DNA of 64,000 nt from Acidobacteriota bacterium (GTDB lineage Bacteria; Acidobacteriota; Thermoanaerobaculia; UBA5066), in the NCBI GenBank assembly GCA_008363385.1, contig RHKY01000013.1, positions 1 through 64,000 on the forward strand, given 5' to 3'. Below the pieces are notes generated by a model. That model did not search any database, had not been told where the DNA came from, and was given only the letters and a program-made list of their open reading frames with translations. The translations under genes and the position numbers were made by a program. Shown piece by piece: positions 33,300 to 42,474 of this stretch; position 1 is the first letter of the stretch, and each line of letters opens with the position of its first letter.

Positions 33300-34694
33300 A
33301 TGCCCGCCGACCCCACGATCCCCGCGCCGTCCCGGAGCCCCCGCCTCCCCGCGGGCGTGCACGCGCGCCGCCCCCGCTTTCCGCTCCCGGACCGCCCGCG
33401 GCTCTGGGGAGTCGCCGTGTCGCACTACCAGGTCGAGGGGGACGACCCTTGCGACTGGACCGAGTGGGAGTCCCTGGGACGGACGCGCGGCGGGCCGTGC
33501 GGGCGGGCGGCGGACTCGTGGCGGCTGTACGAGGCCGACGCGGAGCTCGCCGCCTCGCTCGGCGCCAACGCGTTCCGGTTCTCCGTCTCCTGGAGCCGGG
33601 TCGAGCGCCTCCGGGGCGTCTTCGACGACTTCGCCCTCTCGCGGTACCGCAGTCTCGTCGACCGGCTGGCCGCCCTGGGCGTGGAGCCGGTCGTCACGCT
33701 CTTCCACTACACCCACCCGGCGTGGTTCCACGCCGAGACTCCCTGGACCCACACGGCGTCCGTCGAGGCGTTCGCGCGCTTCGCCCGGGTGACCGCGGAG
33801 GCGCTGGGCCCCTCGGCCCGGCTCTGGACCGTCCTCAACGAGCCCCTCGTCTTCGTCCTCGGCGGCTTCCTCGACGCGCAGATCCCCCCCGGCCTCTCCG
33901 ACGGCCGCTCCGCCTCCCGGGCGCTCGGCAACCTCCTCCGGGCACACGCGGCGGCGGCCGCCGCCATCCGGGAGACGACGCCCGGAGCGGCGATCGGCGT
34001 GGCCCACAACATGATGGGCTTCGCTCCCGACCGCCCGCGGCACCCGCTCGACCGCTGGGCGGCCCGGCACGCCGCCAGGCTCTACAACGGGGAGGTCCTC
34101 TCCGCCTTCGCCACCGGACGGTGGGACGTCCTCCTCCCGCCGCTCACCCGTCTGCGCGGCCGGTGCGACGACCTCCCCCGCTCGCTCGACTTCCTCGGCG
34201 TCAACTACTACTCGCGGCTCCACCTGAGGAGCCCGGGGCGCGAGCGTGCCGTGGCCGACTTCCGGTACCTCGACCGGACGGGGCTGGGGCTGACCGACAA
34301 CGGCTGGGAGATCGTCCCGGACGGCCTGGCGGACGCGCTGGCGACCGCCGCCGCGGCCGGCTTCCCCCTCCTCGTCACCGAGAACGGCCTGGCCGACGCC
34401 TCCGACGCGCGCCGCGCGAGCTTCCTGGAGGCGCACGCGGCCGCGCTGGAGCGCGCCGCTGCCGGCGGCGCCGGCGTCGCCGGCTACCTCCACTGGTCGC
34501 TCGTCGACAACTTCGAGTGGCTCGACGGCTGGGGGCCGCGCTTCGGCCTGTGCGGCTTCGACCCGACGACCTTCGAGCGGCGGCCGCGCCCTTCGGCGGA
34601 GGTCTTCCGGAGGCTCGGGGAGCGCTACCTCTCGGGGGAGGGGCGCCCCGGGGCCTTCACGGCCTCCCGGGCCGCCGGTCTCACGTCGATCTAA
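33300..34694 (+). CDS. Family 1 glycoside hydrolase (beta-glucosidase-like)
   Basis: A 464-residue TIM-barrel enzyme. It shows the GH1 signatures: WGVAVSHYQVEGD near the start, LWTVLNEPLVF with the acid/base Glu (about residue 180), LDFLGVNYYSRL, LLVTENGLAD with the nucleophile Glu (about 360), and YLHWSLVDNFEWLDGWGPRFGL. GH1 enzymes cleave beta-glucosides, beta-galactosides or related linkages. No signal peptide is evident, so it is probably cytoplasmic. The ATG at 33300 starts about 80 bp beyond the tRNA. It is the first chromosomal gene and runs with two further plus-strand genes. Confidence 0.9.
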   Translation: MPADPTIPAPSRSPRLPAGVHARRPRFPLPDRPRLWGVAVSHYQVEGDDPCDWTEWESLGRTRGGPCGRAADSWRLYEADAELAASLGANAFRFSVSWSRVERLRGVFDDFALSRYRSLVDRLAALGVEPVVTLFHYTHPAWFHAETPWTHTASVEAFARFARVTAEALGPSARLWTVLNEPLVFVLGGFLDAQIPPGLSDGRSASRALGNLLRAHAAAAAAIRETTPGAAIGVAHNMMGFAPDRPRHPLDRWAARHAARLYNGEVLSAFATGRWDVLLPPLTRLRGRCDDLPRSLDFLGVNYYSRLHLRSPGRERAVADFRYLDRTGLGLTDNGWEIVPDGLADALATAAAAGFPLLVTENGLADASDARRASFLEAHAAALERAAAGGAGVAGYLHWSLVDNFEWLDGWGPRFGLCGFDPTTFERRPRPSAEVFRRLGERYLSGEGRPGAFTASRAAGLTSI

Positions 34695-34757
34695 CGCCCG
34701 GCTCACACGGAGCAAAGCCCGCCGGCCGAGCCTCGGGGCCCGAGGAGGAAGGCCCCG

Positions 34758-35528
34758 ATGCTGCTCGCGGACTTCCACGTCCACACCAGCTGGTCGGACG
34801 GACGGCTGTCGATGCGAGAGGTCGTCGACCTCTTCGGCCGATCCGGGCACGACGTCATCGCCGTCACGGACCACGTCGTCAACACCGACACTCTGATCGG
34901 CAAGGTCGGGCACCGGCTCTCTCTGAGCGTCTCCCGCGAGAGCTTCGCCGCCTACCGCGCCGAGATCGAGCGCGAGGCCCGCTACGCGCGGGACCGGTAC
35001 GGGATGCTGGTCCTCGCCGGCTGCGAGCTGACGCGCAACGCGGCCACCGGGGCCCGATCGGCCCACGCGCTGGCCCTCGGCCTCGACACCTTCGTCCCGG
35101 CCGACGGGGGCGTCGAGGAGATGCTCGCGCGCGCCCGCGACGCCGGGGCGCTGACCGTCGCCTGCCACCCGAACGAGCAGTCCGGCTGGTTCGAGAACAC
35201 GTACTACCTCTGGAACCGCCGGAACGAGGTCGCCGGGCTCGTCGACCTCTGGGAGGTCGCCTGCCGCTGGGACCTCTTCCCGCCGGTCTCGCGGGCCCGG
35301 TTCGCCTACCTCGGCAACAGCGACTTCCACCGCCCCGAGCACCTCTGGGCGTGGAAGACGCTCGTCGACTGCCCGAAGCGCGAGGCGGACGTCCTGGCGG
35401 CGCTCCGGAAGGGGAGCGGCCTGGCGATCACCCGCCTCCACGCGCCGGCCCCTGTCCCGGCGCCCGCCGTCGACCTCCCCGACCCGTGCGGCTGCCTCCC
35501 CGGCGCGCGCGCCGGGGCGACCGCGTGA
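34758..35528 (+). CDS. PHP-domain metal-dependent phosphoesterase-like protein
   Basis: A 256-residue protein with PHP motifs: FHVHTSWSDGRLSMREVVD at the very start (metal-binding His-x-His and Asp), DVIAVTDHVV, LAGCELTRN, CHPNEQSG and NSDFHRPEH near the end. PHP enzymes hydrolyse phosphoester bonds with two or three metals; the substrate is not defined. It has a strong GAGGAGGAAGG site before the ATG and begins 63 bp after the GH1 gene. Confidence 0.85.
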   Translation: MLLADFHVHTSWSDGRLSMREVVDLFGRSGHDVIAVTDHVVNTDTLIGKVGHRLSLSVSRESFAAYRAEIEREARYARDRYGMLVLAGCELTRNAATGARSAHALALGLDTFVPADGGVEEMLARARDAGALTVACHPNEQSGWFENTYYLWNRRNEVAGLVDLWEVACRWDLFPPVSRARFAYLGNSDFHRPEHLWAWKTLVDCPKREADVLAALRKGSGLAITRLHAPAPVPAPAVDLPDPCGCLPGARAGATA

Positions 35529-35539
35529 CAGGAGGGACC

Positions 35540-36808
35540 ATGACCGCCGCCGCCGTCCTCGCCCTCGTCGCCCTCCTCGGGCTCCTCCTGACCTCGGCCC
35601 AGGTCGTCCTCGTCCGGAGGGCCCGGCGGCGCCCTTTCCTCGCGCCTCCGGCGGGCGCTTCCCCGCCGGACGGTTCTACGCGCCGCCCGCCGCGTCGCGT
35701 CTCGGTCTTGAAGCCCCTCTCGGGGCTGGATGACGGCCTCGAGGAGAACCTCGCGTCCTTCGCCCGGCTGACGGGCGTCGACCACGAGGTGGTTCTTTCC
35801 GTCGAGAGCCCCGGCGACCCCGCGCTCGCCGTCGCCCGGCGCGTGATGGCCCGCTTCCCCGGCGCCCCGTTCCGCCTCGTCGTCGGCGAGGGGACCCCGG
35901 GGCGGCTGAAGAACGGGAAGGTGGACCGGCTGATCGCGGCGGCGCGACACGCCGGCGGCGACGTCCTCCTCGTCTCCGACTCCAACGTCCGCGTGGAGCC
36001 CGCCGACGTGGCGAGGACGGTCGCCCTCTTCGACGACCCCTCCGTCGGCCTCGTGTCGAACCTGTTCGTCGCGGAAGGAGCCGCCGACCTGGGGGCCACC
36101 GTCGAGGCGCTCCACCTCCTGACCTTCGTCCTCCCCGGGACGGCGCTCGCCGCCTCGGCCGGCGTCCCGTGCGTGGTCGGCAAGTCGATGGCCGTCACCC
36201 GCGAGGCCCTGGCAGCCGCCGGTGGCCTCGAGGCGTTCCTCGGAGTCCTCGCCGAGGACCAGGCGATGGGCCTGGCCGTCCGGAGGGCCGGCTTCCGCGT
36301 CCTCGTCTCCCCCGTCGTCGTGAGGAACGTCGTCGAGAGGCGGACGCTGGCCAGGGCCCTCGACCGGCAGGTCCGCTGGGGGAAGATCCGGTACGCCTTC
36401 TCCCGCGCGACCTACGCGGCCGAGCTCCTCGTCAACCCCTTGCCGGTGGCGATCGCCGCCTGCGGCGCCTCGGCGGTCGAGTCGCCGCACCGGCTCGGGA
36501 CGTTCGCCGGCCTCGCGGTCCTCGCCGGGTTCGTCCGGCTCCTCCAGACCCGCCTCCTGGAGCGCTGGACGGGGGCCGCGCTCCCGCCGGGGGGGACCGC
36601 GGCCGTCCTGCTGGCCGACCTCCTGCGCGTGTGGACCCACGTCGTCCCGTTCCTCTCGCGGAGCGTCGCCTGGCACGGCCTGCTGGCGCGCGTGGGCCCC
36701 GGGACGGCCCTCCTGCCGCCCGGCCGCCAGCTTCCGGGCCTCGACCCTCTCGCCGCTCCCGGCCGGACCCCGCCCTCGATGCCGCAAGGGACCCCGGTGT
36801 TGACGTGA
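35540..36808 (+). CDS. GT21-like membrane glycosyltransferase (ceramide glucosyltransferase/HpnI type)
   Basis: A 422-residue protein with an N-terminal membrane helix, then RVSVLKPLSGLDDGLEENL, LKNGKVDRLI, VLLVSDSNVRVE (metal-binding Asp pair), LAEDQAMGLAVRRAG, and the donor-site signature RQVRWGKIRYAF (Q-x-x-R-W). This set marks the ceramide glucosyltransferase/HpnI group, which transfers sugars to lipid acceptors such as ceramide or hopanoids. C-terminal membrane helices follow. Its start lies 11 bp after the PHP gene, with GGAGG. The PHP protein might act on a product of this enzyme; that is inferred from spacing only. Confidence 0.82.
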   Translation: MTAAAVLALVALLGLLLTSAQVVLVRRARRRPFLAPPAGASPPDGSTRRPPRRVSVLKPLSGLDDGLEENLASFARLTGVDHEVVLSVESPGDPALAVARRVMARFPGAPFRLVVGEGTPGRLKNGKVDRLIAAARHAGGDVLLVSDSNVRVEPADVARTVALFDDPSVGLVSNLFVAEGAADLGATVEALHLLTFVLPGTALAASAGVPCVVGKSMAVTREALAAAGGLEAFLGVLAEDQAMGLAVRRAGFRVLVSPVVVRNVVERRTLARALDRQVRWGKIRYAFSRATYAAELLVNPLPVAIAACGASAVESPHRLGTFAGLAVLAGFVRLLQTRLLERWTGAALPPGGTAAVLLADLLRVWTHVVPFLSRSVAWHGLLARVGPGTALLPPGRQLPGLDPLAAPGRTPPSMPQGTPVLT

Positions 36809-36854
36809 CGCCGGGGCCAAGGAGGCCCGGGGTGTCCCCGGCCGCGGGCGCTCC

Positions 36855-37163
36855 TCAGGGCGCGGCCGCCACCGCGAGCGGGAGAACCGCGGCGAGCGCG
36901 ATCCCGAACGAGAGGTTCGTCAGCTCCAGGATCCACCGTGGCACGGCGGACGGGGCCGGAGGACCGCCCCCGGACCCGGGCCTCGCGAGCGCCTCGGCCT
37001 TCCTCCTCACGGCCTGTCGATAGAGGGCGACGCGGAGGAAGTGGAGCGCTCCGGCCAGCGCCAGGAGGACGACCGAGACGAGGAGGCGCGGGACCCCGAG
37101 GTGGAGGACGAGGCTCTGGGAGAGCATCGCGAAGAGGATCGTGGAGACGAAGACGACCGGCAT
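36855..37163 (-). CDS. Small membrane protein downstream of phoU
   Basis: A 102-residue hydrophobic protein with three helices (VVFVSTILFAMLSQSLVL, LLVSVVLLALAGALHFL, ITNLS... up to AAVLPLAVAAA) and a charged loop (YRQAVRRKAEALARPGS). It is the last gene of the phosphate operon direction, 33 bp after phoU. No family is recognised. Confidence 0.55.
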   Translation of the reverse strand: MPVVFVSTILFAMLSQSLVLHLGVPRLLVSVVLLALAGALHFLRVALYRQAVRRKAEALARPGSGGGPPAPSAVPRWILELTNLSFGIALAAVLPLAVAAAP

Positions 37164-37196
37164 CTCTGGGTCCCTCCGGATCCGCTGGACGTGGGG

Positions 37197-37880
37197 TCAG
37201 CCGGCCGGGGGCTCCTCCCCCGTCCGGCCGAGCCCGTGCTTGATGACCGCCCCCTGGGCGAGGTAGATCGCCTCCTCGGCGATGTTCGTCGCCAGGTCGC
37301 CCACCCGCTCGAGGTTCTTGGAGACCGTCATGATCTCGATCGACTTCGTGATGAGGGCGGGGTTCTCGGCCATGTAGGTCAGCAGCTCGCGGATGAGCGA
37401 GCGGTTCTTGGAGTCCAGGACGTCGTCCCGCTCGCAGACGCGGCGGGCCAGCTCGGCGTCGCGCCTCACGAAGGCGTCGAGCGCGTCCCGGAGCATCTCG
37501 CGCGCCACCTCGGCCATGTGCGGGATGTCGACCCACGGCTTGAAGGGGCGGGCCGGGGCGAGCCGCTCGGCCGCCTCGGCGATGTTGACCGCGTGGTCCC
37601 CGATCCGCTCCAGGTCCGCGTTGATCTTCAGGGCGGCCACCAGGAGCCGGAGGTCCCCGGCGACGGGCTGCTGCGTGGCGAGGAGGTGGATGGCGTCCTC
37701 CTCGTTCCGCACCTCCATCTCGTCGACGCCCCGGTCGCCCTCGATGACGCGGCGGGCCTCGGCCGGGTCGGACGAGACGAGGGCCTCGATGGCGAGGCGG
37801 ATCTGGTTCTCCACCTCGGCGCCCATCCCGATGAGCTGGCGGCGGAGGCTCTCGAGCTTCTCGGAGAAGTGCTCTTTCAT
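37197..37880 (-). CDS. phoU: PhoU phosphate regulator
   Basis: A 227-residue protein with two three-helix PhoU repeats. Family patterns include LRRQLIGMGAEVENQIRLAIEAL at the start, RVIEGDRGVDEMEVRNEEDAIHLLATQQPVAGDLRLL, DLERIGDHAVNIAE and NLERVGDLATNIAEEAIYL (the two metal-binding E/D-x-x-R-x-x-D-x-x-x-N motifs). PhoU links the Pst transporter to the PhoR kinase and represses it when phosphate is plentiful. The ATG overlaps the phoR stop by 4 nt. Confidence 0.93.
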   Translation of the reverse strand: MKEHFSEKLESLRRQLIGMGAEVENQIRLAIEALVSSDPAEARRVIEGDRGVDEMEVRNEEDAIHLLATQQPVAGDLRLLVAALKINADLERIGDHAVNIAEAAERLAPARPFKPWVDIPHMAEVAREMLRDALDAFVRRDAELARRVCERDDVLDSKNRSLIRELLTYMAENPALITKSIEIMTVSKNLERVGDLATNIAEEAIYLAQGAVIKHGLGRTGEEPPAG

Positions 37881-39280
37881 CTCGGCTCCTGCGCGGCGAC
37901 GGCGGTCGCGCCGGCGGCCGTGGCCTCGGCCGCCGGGAGTATCACGGTGAACCGGCTCCCGCTCCCCGGCGCCGAGTCCACCCGGACCTCGCCGCCGTGG
38001 AGGATCAGGAGGTGCTTGACGATCGCCAGGCCGAGCCCGGTCCCGGGGACGCCCCGGTTGCGCGACGGGTCGGCCCGGTAGAAGCGCTGGAAGATCCTCT
38101 CCTGGTCGGCACGCGAGATCCCGATCCCGCGGTCGACGACGTGGACGGCCACGCCGCCCCCGGGCCCGAGGCCGACGGGCTCGGCGAGGACGTCCACCCG
38201 GGCGCCGCCGGGGGAGAACTTCACGGCGTTGTCCAGGAGGTTCCGGAAGACCTGCGAGAGCCGCCGCCGGTCGCCCCGGACCGAGAGGCCCGTCGGCGCC
38301 TCGACGGCGACGGTGACGTCCTTGGCGGCCGCGGCCCGCGCGACGTCTCTGCCCACGTCGGCCAGGAGGGAGGAGACGGTGACGGCCTCCATCGAGAGCG
38401 AGACCGAGCCGGACTCGATCTGCGAGAGGTCGATCAGGTCGGAGACGAGCTCCTCCATCTCCGCGGACTGCCGCAGGACGATCTCGGACAGCCTCCGGAG
38501 CGTCTCGGGCAGCTCCTCCTCCCCCGCCAGCGTCTCGGCCGCGGCCCGCACCGAGGCCAGCGGAGTCCGGAGCTCGTGCGAGACGTCGGCGACGAAGCGG
38601 CGGCGAAGCTCCTCCGTCCGCTCCTGCTCGGTGACGTCCCGGACGACCCCGACCGCGGCCGGGTCGTCGGGCGCGGAGCCCGGCTCCAGCGGCCGGACCG
38701 TCACCTCCACGGTCCGCTCCAGCCCCACCTCGGCGTCCAGCCGGACGGTCGCCGACTCCGCCGCGGCGTCGCGCCCCCGGCGGGCGAGGCCCGCCTCGAA
38801 GAGCCTCACGACGGCGGGGTTGCGGACGAGGTCGACGAGCGCCGCCCCCGCGACGCGTCCCCCCGCGCGGAAGAGCCGCCGCGCGGCCGGGTTGGCGTCC
38901 AGGACGCGGAGGCGGGCGTCGACGACGAGGAGGCCTGCCGGGACCTGCTCGACGACGGTCCGGGCCAGGAGGCGGGCCGTCTCGCTCCCCTTCCGTTGCC
39001 GAGCCACGACGTCGGCGAGCCCGCCGATCGAGACGAGGAGCGCCTCCGTCTCGGCGGAGACCGCCTCCGGCAGCCGGGGCCTCTCGCCTTCGGACGCGCG
39101 CTCCACGCCCTTCTCCAGCTCGGCGAGCTCGCGCCGGCGCCGCCGCGCCGCCAGGAGGACGAGCGCCCCGGCGCCCGCGGCGACGACCGCCGCCGAGGCC
39201 GGCTCCGGCAGCACGAGGACGGCCGCCGCGGAAGCGCAGGCGAGAGCCGAAGCGAGGAGGAAGGAGCGGCGGTGCCTCAT
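37877..39280 (-). CDS. phoR: PhoR sensor histidine kinase
   Basis: A 467-residue kinase. Two N-terminal membrane helices with almost no periplasmic loop (as in PhoR) are followed by a PAS domain (about 105-220), the dimerisation domain with phosphoacceptor His in FVADVSHELRTPLASV, and the catalytic domain with N box (FRNLLDNAVKF), DRGIGISRADQERIF and GTGLGLAIVKH. It senses phosphate state through Pst/PhoU and phosphorylates PhoB. The ATG at 39280 overlaps the phoB stop by 4 nt. Confidence 0.92.
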   Translation of the reverse strand: MRHRRSFLLASALACASAAAVLVLPEPASAAVVAAGAGALVLLAARRRRRELAELEKGVERASEGERPRLPEAVSAETEALLVSIGGLADVVARQRKGSETARLLARTVVEQVPAGLLVVDARLRVLDANPAARRLFRAGGRVAGAALVDLVRNPAVVRLFEAGLARRGRDAAAESATVRLDAEVGLERTVEVTVRPLEPGSAPDDPAAVGVVRDVTEQERTEELRRRFVADVSHELRTPLASVRAAAETLAGEEELPETLRRLSEIVLRQSAEMEELVSDLIDLSQIESGSVSLSMEAVTVSSLLADVGRDVARAAAAKDVTVAVEAPTGLSVRGDRRRLSQVFRNLLDNAVKFSPGGARVDVLAEPVGLGPGGGVAVHVVDRGIGISRADQERIFQRFYRADPSRNRGVPGTGLGLAIVKHLLILHGGEVRVDSAPGSGSRFTVILPAAEATAAGATAVAAQEPR

Positions 39281-40008
39281 CCGGCGAACTTGTACCCCAG
39301 CCCCACCACGGTCTCGACCGTCCCCTCGCCGACCTTCTTCCGCAGCGACCGGATGTGGACGTCGACCGTCCGCGTCTCCACGTCGGCGGCGTAGTCCCAC
39401 AGGCGCGAGAGGATCGTCTCGCGCGTCACGACCCGGCCCGAGCTCCTTATCAGGAGCCAGAGGAGGTCGAACTCCTTCTTGGTCAGGTGGACGGGCGTCC
39501 CCTCGCGCAGGACGAGGTGCCGCGTCCGGTCGACCCGGAGCCGGCCGTTGTCGAAGACCTCGTCGGGGGCCTCGGGGCTCGCCGCGCGCCGGAGGAGGGC
39601 CGACAGCCGGGCCATCAGCTCCTTCGTCGAGAACGGCTTCGTCACGTAGTCGTCCGCTCCCAGCTCGAACCCGAGCAGCTTGTCCCGCTCCTCGGCCCGC
39701 GCCGTCAGCATCAGGACCGGCAGCCTCCGCGTCGCCTCCGTCCGCCGCAGCTCGCGGCAGATCGTCAGGCCGTCCACGTCGGGGAGGTTCAGGTCCAGGA
39801 GGAGGACGTCGGGAGGGCTCTGGGCGACGGCGTCGAGCGCCTCCGCGCCCGAGGCGAACCGCGTCACCTCGTAGCGCCCGTCCTTGCGGAGGTTGTACGT
39901 CAGGGTGTACGCGAGGTCGTCGTCGTCCTCCACGAGGACGACGCGCCAGACGGCCCGCGTCGGGGCCGGCTCGTCGGGGCGCCGGGGCGGAGCGGGGGCC
40001 TCGCTCAC
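39277..40008 (-). CDS. phoB: PhoB response regulator
   Basis: A 243-residue OmpR/PhoB-type regulator. The receiver domain has the acidic pocket VEDDDD, phosphoacceptor Asp in [14 protein letters not shown], and [14 protein letters not shown]. The winged-helix output domain reads [26 protein letters not shown] and [14 protein letters not shown]. The first 20 residues are a Pro-rich extension not usual for PhoB. It should bind the 11-bp repeats in the pstS/porin promoter. The GTG start overlaps the pstB stop. Confidence 0.92.
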   Translation of the reverse strand: MSEAPAPPRRPDEPAPTRAVWRVVLVEDDDDLAYTLTYNLRKDGRYEVTRFASGAEALDAVAQSPPDVLLLDLNLPDVDGLTICRELRRTEATRRLPVLMLTARAEERDKLLGFELGADDYVTKPFSTKELMARLSALLRRAASPEAPDEVFDNGRLRVDRTRHLVLREGTPVHLTKKEFDLLWLLIRSSGRVVTRETILSRLWDYAADVETRTVDVHIRSLRKKVGEGTVETVVGLGYKFAG

Positions 40009-40847
40009 CCGAACCTCCCCGTTATGTAGTCTTCCGTCATCTTCTGCTTCGGGCGCGTGAAGATGGCGTCCGTCCGGTCGAACTCCACCAGCTTCCCCAG
40101 CATGAAGAAGCCGGTCTCGTCGGAGACGCGGGCGGCCTGCTGCATGTTGTGGGTGACGATGACGATCGTGTAGCGCTCCTTCAGCTCGAAGATCAGCTCC
40201 TCGATCTTGGCGGTGGCGATCGGGTCGAGCGCCGAGCAGGGCTCGTCCATCAGGACGACCTCGGGCTCCACGGCGATCGCGCGGGCGATGCAGAGCCGCT
40301 GCATCTGCCCCCCGGAGAGGGAGAGCGCGCTCTCCTCCAGCCGGTCCTTCACCTCGTCCCAGAGCGCCGCGCCCCGGAGCGCCTTCTCGCACGCCTCGCG
40401 CAGCTCGGCGCGGTTTCGCACCCCCTGGATCCTGAGGCCGTAGACGACGTTCTCGAAGATCGACTTCGGGAACGGGTTCGACTTCTGGAAGACCATCCCG
40501 AGCCGCTTCCTCACGTCCACGACGTCCACCGCGGGCCCGTAGAGGTCCTGGCCCTTGACCCGGAGGCTCCCCTCCACCCGCACGCCGTCGATCAGGTCGT
40601 TCATCCGGTTCAGGCAGCGCAGGAGCGTCGACTTCCCGCACCCGGACGGACCGATGAAGGCCGTCACGGTCCGCTCCTTCAGCGAGAGGCGGATGTCGAA
40701 GAGCGCCTGCTTCTCCCCGTACCAGAGGTTGAAGCGCTCGATCTCGATCAGCGCCGGCGACGGTCCCTCCGGGGGCGGCGCGGGGGGCGGCGTCCGCGTC
40801 CCGGGGGAGACGGGCAGGGGCGGCTCGGTCATGGTCTCGCTCTTCAC
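40005..40847 (-). CDS. pstB: PstB phosphate ABC transporter ATPase
   Basis: A 280-residue ATP-binding subunit. Walker [10 protein letters not shown], signature LSGGQMQRL, Walker [17 protein letters not shown] and the switch His in VTHNMQQAA are all present, with the PstB-specific [11 protein letters not shown] start and [16 protein letters not shown]. It drives phosphate import with PstC and PstA. The first 30 residues are a Pro-rich tail; the ATG at 40832 is an alternative start to the GTG at 40847. It starts 8 bp after pstA. Confidence 0.94.
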   Translation of the reverse strand: MKSETMTEPPLPVSPGTRTPPPAPPPEGPSPALIEIERFNLWYGEKQALFDIRLSLKERTVTAFIGPSGCGKSTLLRCLNRMNDLIDGVRVEGSLRVKGQDLYGPAVDVVDVRKRLGMVFQKSNPFPKSIFENVVYGLRIQGVRNRAELREACEKALRGAALWDEVKDRLEESALSLSGGQMQRLCIARAIAVEPEVVLMDEPCSALDPIATAKIEELIFELKERYTIVIVTHNMQQAARVSDETGFFMLGKLVEFDRTDAIFTRPKQKMTEDYITGRFG

Positions 40848-40854
40848 GGTCGGC

Positions 40855-42474
40855 TCAGATCCCGGCGGTCTTCAGCTTCTTCCGGAGGCGGTTGCGGACG
40901 ACGATCGCGGTGAGGTTCAGCGCGACCACGATGACGAGCAGGAGGATCGTCGTGTTGTAGACCATCGGGCGGGCGGCGTCCACGTTGGGGCTCTGGAAGC
41001 CGACGTCGTAGACGTGGAACCCGAGGTGCATGAACTTGCGGTCCAGGTGGAGGAACGGGGCGGAGCCGTCGAGGGGGAGCGCCGGCGCGAGCTTGACGAC
41101 GCCGGTGATCATGAGGGGCGCCACCTCGCCCGCGGCGCGGGCCATCGCCAGGATCAGGCCGGTGAGGATCGACGGCATCACCGCCGGGAGGACGACGCGC
41201 CACATCGTCTCCAGCTTCGTGGCCCCCAGGGCGAGCGAGGCCTCGCGCATCCCCCGCGGGATCGCGGCGAGCCCCTCCTCGGCCGCCACGATCACGACCG
41301 GGACCGTCAGGAGGGCGAGCGTCAGAGAGGCCCAGAGGATCCCGCCGGTCCCCCACGTCGGGGTGGGGAGGGCCTCCGCGTAGAAGAGGCGGTCGATCGA
41401 CCCGCCGAGGCCGTAGACGAAGAAGCCGAGGCCGAAGACGCCGAAGACGATCGAGGGGACGCCGGCGAGGTTGTTCACCGCGATCCTCACCGCGCTGACG
41501 ACCGGCCCCTGCACCGCGTACTCGCGGAGGTAGAAGGCCGTCAGGACGCCGAGCGGGGTCACGACGAGGCTCATGAGGACGACCATCATCACGGTCCCGA
41601 AGATGGCCGGGAAGACGCCCCCCTCGGTGTTCGACTCGCGGGGGTCCTCCGACACGAAGGACCAGACGTTGGCCAGGTACCGTCCCAGCTTGGCGGCCGT
41701 CCCCATCGTGTTGGGGCGGTCGGCGCGGAGGACCTGCCCGAGGGGGAGCTCCTTCCTCGCGCCGTCGGCCGCCTCGAGGAAGACCGTCGCCGTCGAGCGC
41801 GCGCGGACGGCCGCCAGCTCGGCCATCAGCTCGCCGTAGCGGCTCTCCGCGGCGGCGGCCTCCTCCAGGAGGCGCGCCGCCTCGGGCCCTGGGGCCGTCC
41901 CCTTCCGCTCCAGCCGCTTCGTCGCGAGCCGGATCCGCTCCTTCTCCGCGTTGACGGCCCCGATCTCGTCCTTCTCGATCCTGAGCTCCTCGGCCCGCAG
42001 CGCCGAGACCTTCGGGAGCTCCGCCTCGAGCGCCCTCCACGCCGCCTCCCGGCCCACGCCCAGAGGCCGCTCGCCGTCCCGGACCTCGACCGGCCAGCCG
42101 AAGAAGTCGCCCCACTCCAGGCGCTCGACGACGACCAGGTCGGCGGGCCTCGTCCGGCGGGCGACCCGCTCCTCGTCCACCCAGACGAAGTCGGCCCCCG
42201 TCAGGTCCCGGTTCCCCTGCTTCACCTTGATCCGGTGGCGCACCGGCGCGTCCGCGGGGGCGTCGGGGTCCGGGATCGCCTCGCGCTGGACGACCCGCCC
42301 GGCGACCCGGGTCCCGTCCTCGAGCTCCAGGAGCCACAGGTCCGCCGGCCAGAAGAACCCCAGCCCGTTCACCATCACGAGGACGAGGAGGCCGAGCACC
42401 ATCAGGAGCGAGAAGGCGAGGGCGGCGCCCGTGAGCCAGACGAAGGGCTCGCCGCCCAAGAGGATCTTCTTCAT
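40855..42474 (-). CDS. pstA: PstA phosphate permease, long form
   Basis: A 539-residue permease, almost twice the usual 280-300 residues. The first helix (about 17-38) is followed by a soluble insert to about residue 255 that contains a predicted coiled coil ([21 protein letters not shown] in two pieces). The typical permease core then follows, with the inner-membrane signature [25 protein letters not shown]. Long PstA and PstC forms are known, for example in pseudomonads. The ATG overlaps pstC's stop by 4 nt. Confidence 0.88.
   Translation of the reverse strand: MKKILLGGEPFVWLTGAALAFSLLMVLGLLVLVMVNGLGFFWPADLWLLELEDGTRVAGRVVQREAIPDPDAPADAPVRHRIKVKQGNRDLTGADFVWVDEERVARRTRPADLVVVERLEWGDFFGWPVEVRDGERPLGVGREAAWRALEAELPKVSALRAEELRIEKDEIGAVNAEKERIRLATKRLERKGTAPGPEAARLLEEAAAAESRYGELMAELAAVRARSTATVFLEAADGARKELPLGQVLRADRPNTMGTAAKLGRYLANVWSFVSEDPRESNTEGGVFPAIFGTVMMVVLMSLVVTPLGVLTAFYLREYAVQGPVVSAVRIAVNNLAGVPSIVFGVFGLGFFVYGLGGSIDRLFYAEALPTPTWGTGGILWASLTLALLTVPVVIVAAEEGLAAIPRGMREASLALGATKLETMWRVVLPAVMPSILTGLILAMARAAGEVAPLMITGVVKLAPALPLDGSAPFLHLDRKFMHLGFHVYDVGFQSPNVDAARPMVYNTTILLLVIVVALNLTAIVVRNRLRKKLKTAGI

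Noticed and set aside
33209-36808. A 1199-codon plus-strand frame across GH1, PHP and GT genes
   Set aside because: It is a long frame produced by high G+C; its first two thirds are Arg/Pro-rich shadow sequence, and only the part from 35540 is the real glycosyltransferase.
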